From Microdochium bolleyi (taxonomy: Eukaryota > Ascomycota > Sordariomycetes > Xylariales > Microdochiaceae), in assembly GCA_001566295.1 (NCBI GenBank), contig KQ964247.1, forward strand, positions 2,480,001 to 2,544,000: 64,000 nucleotides of DNA, given 5' to 3'. This document shows positions 1 through 11,906 of this stretch, one piece after another. How positions within the stretch are numbered: the stretch's first letter is position 1; each line of letters opens with the position of its first letter. Made by a program: the position numbers and the translations under genes. The notes beneath the pieces are model-generated. The model searched no databases. It saw only the letters and a list, made by a program, of their open reading frames with translations, and was not told where the DNA came from.

Positions 1-682
1 GGATGAAGTTATCCCTGTCTGGGGATGGGGACCATTTGATGAGGCCCGGTTCCGGTCGATCCATCTCGAAAGTCGACCTCGACGATATGCCGAGTTTGAA
101 GAGACCCTCTGATCAATAAGATACTCTCACATGTGATTGTGGCGATTCTATGGACACCTGCAAAGAGTGTATCTTGAGCGGGAGCGATGGTGTACTGGAG
201 TGCTCTGCCAATGTCGTTGGCACCGGGCAATGGGTGATGACCGCGGCTGCGATTTGGTCACGGCCGATCTCTGTGCTCCATTGGTATCACGTACGGTCGG
301 ATTGCTCTACAGGCGGTCTCGGAAGCCTGCGATATTTGTTGTTCACCAGCCGACAGGCCGTCCTGGTCAATAGCCTCCAGGAACAACTTGCTGCTTTCGT
401 GGTGAGCTCAGCGCTCGTGCTGCGCTTCAGTGGATCTCGCGCCCGCTGTCAATGCGGAGTGCCTTCAGGTACCGTGCCGGGCTTATCGATAGGCTCCCCG
501 CAGAAACGGGCCTAGGAAGCATCCACTGGTGGCTCTGTCGCGCAGAGCAGCCGCGACCGGGCACTCTGTGAGAGAGGGTCCAGAAAAAAAGTACGAGAGT
601 CGACCTTTTGCATTCTTCCAAACTACAATTTTGACATCGAGTGCAGCGACAACCCGCAACGACAGCCACATCTCTTCTCAGC
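1..682. other. Left-edge sequence with no supported gene
   Basis: I see no ORF with recognisable protein features here; the open frames are short and overlap each other on both strands. The last part is the promoter and 5' leader of the EFG1-like gene that starts at 683. The region may also hold the end of a gene lying beyond the window, but nothing shows this. Confidence 0.5.
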
Positions 683-1668
683 ATGAGCACCGCAAAGAGG
701 AAGTTTGCCGACTTTGATGGCGAAGCGCAAGGCCATGAAAAGGACAGGAGCCGCGCAGGCGGTTCGTTGTCCAAGAGGAGCAAGATCCACAAGGCGAAAC
801 CCGACAACATGCCCTGGGTTAAGAAGAGGGCGCGCACAATCGAGCGGCTGCTTCGGACAAGCCAGGACCTTCCCGCGAACGTACAGAACGATCTCGAGAG
901 AGAACTCGAGGCGCATCGCTCGAGGATAGCAAAATCAGCCGAGGACAAGCAGAGGAAGGACATGATCTCGAAGTACCACATGGTGCGATTCTTTGGTATG
1001 TGTTCCCGCGACTGCAAGGCTTGATGGATTGAATGTGTTCAATTTCTAACCTTTTGACGCCCTCTGCAGAGCGAAAGAAGGCAGATCGACTCGCGAAGAG
1101 GTTACGGACACAGCTCGAGTCCGCGGAGGATGAGGCGGAGAAGAAGAAGATTGCTGCGGACCTCCGCGTGGCCGAGATGGATGGGGTCTACGCCAGATTC
1201 TTCCCACATCGAGAGCGCTACATCAGTCTATACCCTGTGGCTGGATCCGGCGAAGCGGATGAGACGGACGACAAGGCAGGGAGCGCAAGCAAGGCTGTAC
1301 AGGCGCTGAACGCCGAGAGGCCACCCATATGGTATGACATTGAGCGTGCAGAGAGGAAGGGAATGTCTGCACTTGTGGCGATCCGGGAGCGCAACCTCAA
1401 CGCCAGCTTTGCGAAGGGCGCCAACACAACCGAGCTGCCCACAAAACGGTCTGCGCGAGAAGGCAAGCCTCATAAGGATGCTAAGCCCGGAAAGGGGGAT
1501 ATGCTGGGCAAAGATCGTGCAGAAAAGGTAGTGAAGCCAGTGAAGGCTCCTGAGGCATCAGAAGTACCAATGAACCGGAGGACCCGAAGGGAGCAGGAGA
1601 GGAAAGGACTCACGCAGGCCAGAGTGGCTGCTGATGGTAATGACAGTGATGGGGGGTTCTTCGAGTAG
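683..1668 (+). CDS. EFG1: rRNA-processing protein EFG1
   Basis: Two exons, 683-995 and 1070-1668, give 303 residues. The 74-nt intron has a GTATGT donor, a TTCTAAC branch at 1044-1050 and a GCAG acceptor, and joining them restores the reading frame through Phe-Gly-Glu-Arg-Lys. Efg1 is a nucleolar factor needed for 18S rRNA maturation in the 90S/SSU processome. The N-terminal two thirds match the family: a basic nuclear-type start, then MPWVKKRARTIERLL, a charged alpha-helical segment and the VYARFFPHRERYISLYP block near residues 165-180. The C-terminal third is Lys-rich and low complexity, as is usual. The start is the first ATG in frame with the conserved helix; an upstream in-frame ATG at 641 adds only leader-like residues. 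Confidence 0.9.
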
Positions 1669-2203
1669 ACGACCCATCCTGACCGTACGATGCGAAGGCT
1701 AGCGAGCATTATGATATCCCAGCATGTATTCCCCTTCAGACTGCAAGGCTACACCTCAAATGCAAATGCGGACTGGTTCCCTAACGTTAAGTCAAATGAA
1801 TCCCTGCTTGCATTGAAGGTGCGAACACAGGAACGGCCGTCCGCCTGCTGCACTTTGTTCCATTTGGTTGGCCTCTCGCATGATTACGATGCAGGTGTGG
1901 TGGCCTCCTGCAGCAACTGACCAACCCCTCACTTACACTGGGACCAACTCACCATCTCAGGTTTTCCCGTGAGCACTCACCAACAATCCACCGATACCTC
2001 CCAATGGCCTCCTTTGCATGCTGGTGACTCGGTGCGCGCTCATTCGTTCGACCTCTGCCCTGCCTGTCCTGTGCCGACTGGTCGTGAGGCACGGCTATAA
2101 AGGTCATGCAAGTCCCGTCTGCCATCGCTCGATCAAACTCCAAGTGCATCGCACTTTCGCCTGTGGTTCCAAGCCGCGCGACGATCGCACGGCACCACAG
2201 AAC
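1669..2203. other. Intergenic, 3' end of EFG1 and promoter of the dsRBD gene
   Basis: No gene is visible. The right part carries a TATA-like element about 105 nt before the ATG at 2204. Confidence 0.5.
2096..2101 (+). promoter_or_regulatory. TATA-like element
   Basis: TATAAA sits about 105 nt upstream of the dsRBD gene ATG, a usual spacing for a fungal TATA box. This is positional inference only. Confidence 0.35.
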
Positions 2204-3258
2204 ATGGCAGCACAACCGCAACGATTTCAATGGCATCTCGTCAAGGCCTGGGTCGAGCAGAAGCAGGCCTATGAGGCTGAGCACGGGCAACCTGCACCTG
2301 TCAGTCACGACGAAGAGAAGGCCATAGCTCCTCTGTTGCGACTACTCGCGCCGGCACGGCCACTAGCCCCGGCGGTGGGTGATGAGAACTGGGTCGGCAG
2401 GCTTCAAGGTTCGCGTCTCCCAACTCAGGCAGAGAATCAACCATCCGTTCTGGGGAGCAATGGAAATACTGACCTCGAGGGGCAGAATACCTCCAGCAAA
2501 ATTCACGCCCGATCCCAACATACGAAGAGGAGCCGGATCCCAACCAGATCCCGGGAACACCTCTCCAGTTCCGGACTTTTGCCCATGTAGTGGGCGCTTC
2601 CGATAGGCTCCCTGGGCCTCTACACGGGCTCGACCAGGACGGCCAGTGCCCCCTGTTCCCGAACAAGAAGCTGGCCAAGTCGTATGCTGCTAAGTGTGCT
2701 TACGAGTACCTGGTGAGTTCAAAGACGAACTCCGGAGCAACTGAGGCTCAGGAACCGGCCAGCACAGATAAATCGGTCTCGTCACCGAGCACACCCGCGT
2801 CCTTTGCAACGAAGCCAGCAGCAGAGCGAGGCCCGTCCATACAGAATAGCCCCGAGCCCCCCTCAACGCAGAGGTCTTCACCCTATCTCTCCAGCGAGAG
2901 GCAGGACAGGAATGCAGGTCTATCCGTACCTTCAAGCCGGGGCAGCGTCACAAGTGACGGTATTCAAGACTCATATGTTGCAAAGTTGGCCAAGCTGTGC
3001 CAGAAGTGCGGGATCGACGCTCCCGAGTACAAGCTCGACCAGAAGCGGGACGACTACTTTGACGGTCATGCTGTCTTCAAGTCGCCGGCGATGTCACGGC
3101 TGCCCGAAGGACTGGGTCACGTCAGGAATTCCACCGGGAAGAAAGAGACAAGAGAGAGGATAGCGAAGGAGATATACGAACATTTGTACGGAGGATACCA
3201 GGCTCACATTGCGCGGGTCAACAAGTTCATGACGGATCTCCCCCCACCAAAGGAATAG
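2204..3258 (+). CDS. Protein with two double-stranded RNA-binding domains
   Basis: Exons 2204-2408 and 2486-3258 give 325 residues. The intron (77 nt) has an unusual GTTCGC donor but a good TACTGAC branch at 2466-2472 and a GGCAG acceptor. Only this join makes a complete domain: NWVGRLQ in exon 1 runs into EYLQQNSRPIPTYEEE in exon 2. dsRBD 1 spans about residues 62-140 and ends in the conserved helix FPNKKLAKSYAAKCAYEYL. A Ser/Pro-rich linker follows, then dsRBD 2 at about residues 230-315 (YVAKLAKLCQKCGI ... KKETRERIAKEIYEHL). No RNase III, helicase or deaminase domain is present, so it may act as an RNA-binding partner. The role is not known to me; a link to RNA silencing or dsRNA handling is inference. 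Confidence 0.75.
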
Positions 3259-3454
3259 ATGGAAGCAACAGCTCCATAGCAAGAGCAGCAGTCGAAGTAA
3301 GGATTCTGAGACGGCTCTTTCCATGTGTTCCATTGCCCCCTGTGACGCTCAGGGAGTTGTGGGATATCTCAAAGCAAGATACGGACACGCATGAACGTGT
3401 ACTAAGAAAGCCCAATCGTCCCATCGTGATCTTCTTGTCCTTGGTAAAGCACAT

Positions 3455-4803
3455 CTACTGCCTCCCTCCTCTCCGCCCTCCCCGCCCACCACCTCCTCTT
3501 CCACCGCCACCTGGCGCCTTCCCATGCGGCATCCTCGCGACAGTTCCCTCCGGAAGGTCCGCGACCTTCTGCCCATCCCTCCACAGCTCCCCAACGCTCT
3601 GCCTGCGACCGCGGACCTCCTTGAAGTACTTGAGCGGCACGACGCCGTCCTTGTCGCCCTCGGTCAGCACGACGCCGTTGGAGCTGAGCCACCACTCGAT
3701 CCCGCCATCGCGCAGGGACTGCTCGACGTCGACGAATATGAGCAGTTCCGCGTCGCTGCGCATGCCGCTTATGACTTTCTTGATGGCGGGTGCGTTCTCT
3801 TCGTCCGCAATATCATGGGACTGCTGGGCAGACGCATAAGTCCGGCCGTCCTCGGGCAGCCCGGTGCCGAAATGCACATGTGTCCGGCCCATCTTCTTGA
3901 GCCCGCCCGCAGCCAGGATCGCGGGCCAAAAAATAAAGTACGTCCCGTGGACCACGATAGGGGGGATGTTGCCGGCTTCACTGCCATCACTACCACCGAG
4001 GGTGATGCGTGTGTGCAGGCCCTCGCTTGCCAACTTGATGCTGTGGCCTTGATTCGCGCGGATGAGCCACGTCTTTGCGTCGTCCTCGTCGACATTGTCC
4101 TGCTCAGATGCAGCGGGAGCGCGCTTGAGAGTGAACCGCTGCTTCGCGTTATCTGCCACAGCGGCCTTGATCTCGGCGACTGTGGGCTTGAGGGACCTAA
4201 TGCGTGGCCACGCAAACTATATGTGATGCAGTATTAGCACTGTGATGTGCGTCGTCCATGTACGCCAGGTTGTGTATTGTCATGCCAACATGGGGAAGGG
4301 CCGCAGCGGGAACATCCCAATATGCCACATGTCGAATGGGGCACTCGTAGTCCCCTCGAGCCGGGAGATGGCACAGGCACGAGGATGAGAAGGTTTTACA
4401 GACTTACCACCTGATCCAACCTCGCGAACCCCTCGCCATCAAGCTCCACACCCGCAGCCTCAGCCTGGTGTCGCAACAGCGTCGACAGCGCCTTGGAGAG
4501 TATCATGTCGCGGTTCCCACCATCAGCACCACCATTTCTGCCTCCGCGTCCTCCGCCAGCGCCGCCACCGCGTCTTGCACCACGACCACCACCGCCTCCT
4601 CTCTTTCCGCCACTACCGTGTAGGGCCCTGTCCTCGACACGCCCAGCGGCGTCGTCCAGATCCGCCATCTTCTTCGTCCTCTGGTGCTTTGTCGTTGCTG
4701 GCCTCTTGCCAGGTGGGTGCGCAACAGCCAGGCGTGATAGCCGTGACAGAGCTCCGCGAAGGGATTGCTTCGAGACCCTTGCGGCAGCTGCTAGGCCAGC
4801 CAC
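3455..4803 (-). CDS. TPT1: tRNA 2'-phosphotransferase (Tpt1/KptA family)
   Basis: Exons 4803-4408 and 4216-3455 (minus) give 385 residues. The 191-nt intron has a GTAAGT donor and a TATAG acceptor in phase 0. Tpt1 removes the 2'-phosphate left at the tRNA splice junction, passing it to NAD+. The family signatures are present: SKALSTLLRHQAEAAGVELD, then AWPRIRSLKPTVAEI, IRANQGHS, VVHGTYF, MGRTHVHFGTGLP and the tail IEWWLSSNGVVLTEG. Gly/Arg-rich RGG tracts flank the catalytic core at residues about 65-98 and at the extreme C terminus. Two in-frame starts exist: 4803, giving a basic N terminus free of acidic residues and resembling a mitochondrial presequence, and 4668 (MADLDD), giving 340 residues. 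The core assignment is firm; the start is not. Confidence 0.9.
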
Positions 4804-5849
4804 GATGGTCGTCGATCAAGAAGTGCAAGAGATGACTCGGGAGATGATTTTCCCGTTGTGGTGTAGGTAAGGATCTGAGGCTTCAACCTCACGTCAGGTA
4901 CCGGGGCTTCTGAGATAGGTTTTCCAAGACAAGACCAAAGTCTCTCTTCCGTGATGGGACTTTTCCGATCTGGGTCGCTTGCTGACGACGCTGATGATGC
5001 ACAATGTATAATGGACCCTTGCGGTTTCTGATACAATACCTCTCGATCGGCAACCAAAGTGCAGAGAGCCGTGCTTTTGTGATTGCTTTCGCAGTAGAAT
5101 AACTGGACTTGGTGGTTATAAAGGCCTGGAGGTTCAGCTTGGGAGTTTACTTCCCAGGACCAGTCCCCACCACGGCACAGAGATCTGCTCAGTGACGCCG
5201 CTGCCCCTCTCCAAGTCCATAAGAGCTACAGTTCCCGAAACTTAGTGGGGCCTCAAGCAAATTGCCCATGCCGGTTGACTCACGCCTTGGATGCCTGTTA
5301 CTCGACAGGCGTGGACAAAGTGGCATCAAACACAAATCGCTTGAAAAATTGAAGAAGATACCAGGACAGTCTGCATCGCAGCACACGGTAGTATATCGAT
5401 TCGGCAGCACCATTCAGCTGCCCAAGCTTGACGTACAAGGACAATATTATGGATGCTCTTAAGTAAGACAGAGGATGGCTAGAACAAATAAGACCAAGAA
5501 ATGGGAAGAGATACTCCGTGTGCGTTGACGTTATCGGAAAAGAACAAAAGACAGGCACATACTACCCAGACCTCAACTCCTTGACCAGGAAAAACGCCGT
5601 GAATCAGGAAATCTTTCTCCAAGCATCTGCTTTTGGGTCATGTCACGTCTTGCGCAACGATGATGATAATAATTACACGTAATAATGATGCAGCATCGTA
5701 AGAAGTACTTGGTGGTCGTCCACGATGCAGAATGCCACGCAAGTGGCGTGCGCCTTGGTTGTCAATATGTGCCGTGATGGTACGAGCACAGTGGTGATGA
5801 TTTATACAGGCGTGGGAGGGAGGCGATGATCAAGTCGTGCCAGTAGCCT
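4804..5849. other. Intergenic: TPT1 promoter and 3' flank of the Ser-rich gene
   Basis: No gene is supported. The sequence lies between the start of TPT1 and the stop of the next minus-strand gene; its open frames are short and carry no recognisable motif. Confidence 0.5.
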
Positions 5850-8800
5850 CTAACGATAACTGGTCGGGCGTGCCCCAGAACTGTTGGTGGGAACGGCAAT
5901 CATGCTGTCTCGGTTTGTGCGCCGGTTCAGGCTGCCAGCGCGAGTGTGGCCTGAAGGCTGCGCTAGCGACGAGCGACGACCGGGCATCTCGTCCCTATCC
6001 AGGCCGAAATAGACGTCGCGGTCACTCTGCCCACGTTCAGTGGACCTCTCGAGGAACCGCCGAGAGGCCATCGTGGATGGGGGCGTGGGCTGTACAATGC
6101 GGGAGCCCAGCGAAGTCGTCGTAAGCTGTCGTTTAGGGAGTGCCGAAGATGCAAGAGTGACGTTGTCGTCCCTGGAAGGCATGGGGCTCTGGAATACATG
6201 TTCACGTGGTAACCGGAAACCAGCAACTTCGGTGATGGCGCGTGAAGGGGTCCGCAATTGGGCCATTTCGTCATCGGCCTCCATCGTCTTTCTCCGAGCT
6301 CTTGCAAGCATAGACACCTTACGCGAGGCGTGCTCCTCTGGTTCTTCTGTGCCAGCACGTTGGCCGCGCACCAGCAGAGAGGTCCTGCGATCAAGAGCTT
6401 CCTCGGGCTCTTCTGTCCCTACCCGACGCATCCGAAGCATCGACTGCAGCCTCACATCGTCGGGCTCCTCCGTCTGAGCTCGGCGGGTGCGCGAAAGAAG
6501 AAGGGAAGATTTCCGTCCGGCGGGGCTCGCCTCAACAGATGCTGTGATAGGAGGGTTGTACCTGGGGCTTGGAAGAGCACTGCCCATGAGCATGCTGCTG
6601 CGTTTCTCGCCCACTCGCGACATGGCGCGCGGGCTCGTGGCGTCCAGCATGGCACTGCGGTCGACACGAGTGCTGGCACCGCGCGAATGCCCTACGAAGC
6701 CTGTAAACCTCGTCACGGTTGGGCTGGTGATAGGTGACTTGTCCGGAGAAACTGACGTTGGCAAGGGCTCAGCTTTGGCTTCGCCGGTGCCATCGCTGAG
6801 AGCAATGCAGAGCTCAGTGATGCTGCGGCAGATGCTATCCGCTTTACGTCGCAGTTGCCGATCTGTAACGACCGGGCCGCCACCAACACCGCTCGCGGCA
6901 CTCGAGATCGGACCTGGCTGGCCAGATGCTCCCATAAGATTTGTCAGGGACAAAGCATCCTTCGCAGCAGCCTCCAGTGCCGCGTAGACCTCTGCACTGA
7001 GCAATGGTTTCGACTTGGCAAGAGCATTGTGGAGGACTGGGTGGGACTCCTTTTGTATGTGATGCGATGACGACGTGGTGCTAACAGCGTCAGAAGCCTG
7101 TGCTTGGGCGACCCCCCGCTTGGGCGAAGCAGACATGGTCGTTGCGTTGGTATGTGCTGTGGGTGGCCTCTCCTCGGTTGCCCTTGAAATCGCAGCGCCA
7201 GAAGTCGGGGGCAGCTTCCCCGTCAGCTCCAGGCGGTGGATACGCGACTTCAGCTCGTCCAGTTCGTCCCAGACGGTAGAAGGAGCGGCCGTTGATGTGG
7301 TCGAGTTGGTCCCCTCTACAGTATTTCCTGATTCCTGCTGCGTGTCAATTTTTTGAGGGTCTACAGTCTTTGGAGCCAGTGGCGACGAGTTATAGCCTCG
7401 GCCTGTGCCAACGACAGATCCGGACTGCTTCAAGGTGTTTACCCTTGTCCCTGCAGCATAGCTGGTATCAACCGAGTGCTGCCTCCTCCGAGTTTGAGGT
7501 GAGAGACTGTCCGGTGGCAGATTGGATCCTTCCTGGAACGTCAAGGTGCGTGGCGTTATTGGTGTGCTGTGAAGCCCGGTCACAGGGCCACGAGTCCTGC
7601 TTCCATCTGTCGCTCGTTCACGGGACAAGCCTCGATAAGTGACTGTGTTCTGCCGGCTCATTCTCTCACTTCCCACGTCGACGCTGGGATCTCGGGAACG
7701 CGCAGTCTCTTGTTCAGACATACGTCGGCTCAGGGGTGGTGGGGATCCAGGTTCATACGTGTTGACCGCAGCAGACATGGGGCGACGTGCCGATCTAGAA
7801 AGCCGAGCCTGTTGACACAGTCAGTAATGAAGCACAGGGGCCACAGTCGCCAGTCACGGCAATATCCTGGCGCTTTTTGGAGACAACCTACCACGTCACT
7901 CCGCGTGTCGCCATAACGGCGGTTGTCCTCCTCGTGAGCGGGTGCCTCTTGACGCGCGATCCGCAGAAACACATCGCCACTATCGTCGGTATCTGCGAGC
8001 GCGGAGTCGGGCGGAGTCACTACTGTCGTCTGCTCATCTGAACGGCCTTCGAGAGCGCGCAGAGACCTGTCTCGAGGATTCGAGTCCAGATAGTCATCGC
8101 AATTGTCGAAATTGCGAGGAGATTGTAGATTCATGTCGAGTGTGAGGCTACGTCTTGAGCCTGACGATCTGAAGCCACGGATTGGAGGTATCGACGCAGA
8201 GCCGCCATTGGGTGTGCTGGAGCCGGAGCTCACGGGCGGCTTGTACGAGACTGGCGGGCGCCTCGTAAAAGAGGAACGCTTGTCATCAGACATTGAGCGT
8301 TGGACAGTCTTGAGTGGTAGCAGATCCCGCCGCGACTGGGTCGACTCTCCGAGTGTCTCTTCGATGGACTGGGGTTCTTCCGGCGTCTCGATCGATTCTA
8401 TGGCCTGGTCCCTAGATAAATCCTTCGAATAGGATGTGGAGGTGTTGATACCATCGAGTGGGTACGAAGCGGGAGCGCGCTTTTGTTCAGGTCGCAAAGG
8501 GACGACCGTCTCGGTCAACTTGCCTGGTCCCTGAGACAGTCCTGGTCGGGATGCTGCAAAGGTCGCGGAAGACTGGGCGGCATGAACTGGGGCTGCTGGC
8601 GCGGGTCGATCAGGGTGCTGCGGGTGCTGGGCATGCGCGGGTGTCGATGGTGCAGTGGTGTCTTTCGTCGCGTCTTGTCGCGATGATGCTGTGAGGAATG
8701 CCGAGTCTCTGGTATGGGCGTGGTCCTTGAAGGGCTCTAAGGGTTGAAGCGCCGCAGCGGCAGCAGAGAGACGGCGCCGACGCTCTACACTGGCCCTGGT

Positions 8801-9529
8801 GCGAGGAGAAGTCACTACTCCGTCGCGTCGGGGGGAGTGATAGGACCGCTGCTGCTGGCGATCCGCGGCAGGAGCAGGTTTATCCGAATCGCTCAGTGTC
8901 TGTCGGCGTTTGTGAAGATGGGTCTCGACGGCGTCGGAGGATTCGAGCTGTGCCGGGGTTCTCTTGCTGGCGAGAAGGGTTTGGTTGTCGGGGTGCTGGT
9001 GGAGGGCGTCATTAGGGGGGCGCGATAGCGCATGGAGAGCGCGGTCGTGGCTTAGCTCGAGTGGCTCTTGGGGGTGTCTCAGACTTGCGGACCGATAAGC
9101 GTCGGACGTGCTCTGGTGCGGCTGTTGCACGAGCCTGGCGGTAGAAGATGAGGAGGGAATAGAGAAGTCAAAGTTGAAGGAATGGGCCACGGGCGGTTGT
9201 GCTTCGGGTCGCTGCTGTTGCTCCCGCGCAAGGTTGTTTGCGAGCTCCTGCCTGAGGGTGGTGGTGGCTCTTGCACCACCAGCGCTGCTGCGCAGCCAAG
9301 TGCCTCTGGTGGTCGTGTTGGGCGCTGCACCTGCCATCTCGGCGACGTCTGGATCGCTGTCTTGGGCACGACCAGTCTCGCGCATCATGGCTGCAGTCGA
9401 AGGTCTCGAACCTGAGAACGACTTACGCACCGCACCTGTGTTGCTGTCGCCTCCGCTGCTGAGGTAATCTGTCGTGTCGAAGCTGCGTCGACCCTCACCG
9501 GACCGCGTTACGCCCAGAGTTGAGGCCAT
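5850..9529 (-). CDS. Large Ser/Arg-rich, mostly disordered fungal protein
   Basis: Exons 9529-7892 and 7808-5850 (minus) give 1198 residues. The 83-nt intron has a GTAGGT donor and a CAACAG acceptor in phase 0, joining SDV to ARLSRSARRP. Most of the chain is low-complexity Ser, Thr, Pro, Arg and Gln with many SP/TP and RRXS motifs, so it is probably disordered and phosphorylated. More ordered segments are WDELDELKSRIHRLEL near residues 725-740 (a short coiled coil followed by KLPPTS), a helix near 804-838 and another near 859-886. An imperfect repeat of a TEEP(D/E)(D/E) unit lies near residues 980-1056. From memory and unverified, related fungal proteins are labelled after an LPXTG-like motif; that motif is not exact here and the sortase meaning would not apply. 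The function is unknown. Confidence 0.75.
6273..6509 (-). repeat. Intragenic repeat encoding R-x-x-TEEP-acidic units
   Basis: About 79 codons of the Ser-rich gene contain three clear units, with a fourth degenerate one, each made of a Ser-Leu/Met-Leu-rich segment, an Arg-rich patch and TEEPDD or TEEPEE. The unit spacing is roughly 20-25 residues. Confidence 0.7.
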
Positions 9530-11886
9530 GGTGCTGTGTCAGGATGGCGGACCCAGGACCAACAACAATTTGGCACGTTTTCTCCCGGACCAGGCACGGT
9601 TTCACGCCCTCACTCCAGGACAGGTCCTCTTGGACGGGTGCTGTCGCCTGGTCCCAGCTCCTGCTGGTTTTCCGTGCTGGACGGTGTGCTTTGCGGATTG
9701 CCAGGAACAACCTTGGAGGCGCGACATGGACCCAGGATGCTGACGCCAGGTGGTATCGAGCGGTAGCCTGCAATTTTGTGGTATGTATGGCTCTCTGAAG
9801 CACTGGCCCTCGGGTGTATCGCTGACGCTTGAAATGCAGATGCAGTACTGCTGAGAAGGCAGGGTAAAAAGAAACCAAAAAATGACGAGGACGATGTGCT
9901 TCCAAGAGTTGGCAATGCTGGGAAAAGGAGCAGCAAATATCCTGCAGAAAACTCCCCAGTCGTGAAGTCCCCAGTCCTGAGGACCAATGGGCCTGGTTGG
10001 CAACTCCGCCAGGATCGTTGTCTCGGGCTGGCTCCGTCCAGCGCACCCCCAGTCAGACAGGGACGGGGACAGACGCCTGGAAATGAGCTGTCAAACCATA
10101 AACTGATATCAAGGAGAAAAGTTGGACAAGGCTCTCTTGTCTAATCATCTCGGTCCTAGCTACAGTCTTCGTCTATTGAAGATCCAGCGATGAAGATGGT
10201 CATCTTCAGCCCAACAAGAACACGGCCAAAGCGGTCTGGAGGGGGGCAAGACCGCAACGCTTGACGGGCAACGGTGCCCGATTGCTGCGACACGTTGTGC
10301 ATGCAAGATGGCCCTAATGACGCGAGCATGAGGTCCCAAGCGCATGTGCTTGCCGCGGATTCGTTCTGGAGAGCAACTGGAGACTCGAGGTCTGCAGTAG
10401 GCAGCTCCACATCGTCGACATTGTATGCGTGGTGATGGAGCCATCTTTGCAAGGATGCAGCCGAGCCTGGACGTACAGGACCTGGCTGGTCGACAAGTGC
10501 GTCTCACTTTGCCGTCTTCTTCTGGAATGGTGAAGTCTCCCGAGTCAAGTCCATACGTCACAGAAAGGGCCTTTAGCATATGCAATGTTCTCTGGTTATG
10601 TTTCCATGAGCGCGGGGTGAGCAGCGACCTATAATAACATGCTGCGGACGAAAATTACGCTCTCCACGGCACAGCAAACTCGGGGTCGTTAGGTTTTCCA
10701 ACAGCTCACACGAAAACAGAGCGATGCAAGAGTCGGCGGACACGGGTACATTGCCTGGCACTTCCCGGCAAGAGGGATGAGTCGATGACCTGAGTTCTCC
10801 GGCACCAACCACACCATAATTGCGAAGTACTCGCCTGGGGCGTTGTTTGCTTGCAGGTTTTGAAACAGTAGTGCCAGGTCTAAATGACCATCACCCGACG
10901 GCCCGCTCACCCTGGCGTGGTCCCCGAGTCCCGTGCCCTTGGCTTGCTGCGGGTGATCAGGGGGAAATATCGCACTACTGTAGCGTTGGTGACGACAACC
11001 CAAGACCCTGGGCTGACGTGGGAGCTAAGCCCGGGAGCAAAGTCCTAGAAACTCTGTCTTACACAGCACGTCCAGGATCCAGCCTTCGTGATATTGGAGC
11101 ATCTCGGACCTTGTCCAGGAATGTAGATCCTGGGCAAGAGGGTTCGAAGCGTTGAGTGCTCGGCCACTGACAGCGACTGCACTTTTGGAGAAGCTAAAGG
11201 TTTCTTACAAGTTCGGCATATTGGCACTCAACATTCGACCGCCAGGGCATCATCATATGTTGCGCGATCCACAGCGACCATGAGATACATTATGAACCCA
11301 TGAATTCTGTACGACTTGGGTCTGTATGCTGTGATTGCGTGTAAGGTCTTGGCAAGATTTGTAGTTATTAAACATGGCAACGCGCCTATGATGGGAGTCG
11401 CGGCTGACTTTAAGACAGCATCTTGAAGTCAATATCAACCTTAACTAAGATGGCCAAGATCCCGAAGTCCGCTGCGCGGGTCCCAAAATGACTGACAGTT
11501 CAAAACTTCTGTGTGCAGATTTGATGATTCGTAGTACCGGACAGGACGCGATCCAAACATGCCTCGAGTGAGATATTCCACAATATACGAAATTACAATT
11601 CACTACTTCTTGTATTCCTGTCTTTCTTTTTGTCTCACTTTGAAACTGCTCGACGAGACCGCGCATTCTCCGGGACTACCACATGTCCGCGTTTATTGTC
11701 TTTTACCGTCAGGCAGCCCATGCAATACCGTGAGCTAGCTCCGACGCAGTGCGGCTGGAAGAGCACTCCCTTGTCTGCCCTCAGCTCGTTCTCCACGATA
11801 TCAGTAGTCCGATAAGGATCATGTCATGACCCAGAATTTGTCTTTGCTCCTGCCATCCACTTTCTTGATATCCGTCACCGAGACAC

Positions 11887-11906
11887 AGAGAGAGAGAGAG
11901 AGAGAG
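11887..11906. repeat. (AG)10 microsatellite
   Basis: Uninterrupted AG dinucleotide run of ten units in non-coding DNA. Confidence 0.9.

Noticed and set aside
10156..10585. 141-codon open frame on the minus strand
   Set aside because: No conserved segment, no neighbouring exon that extends it, unremarkable composition.
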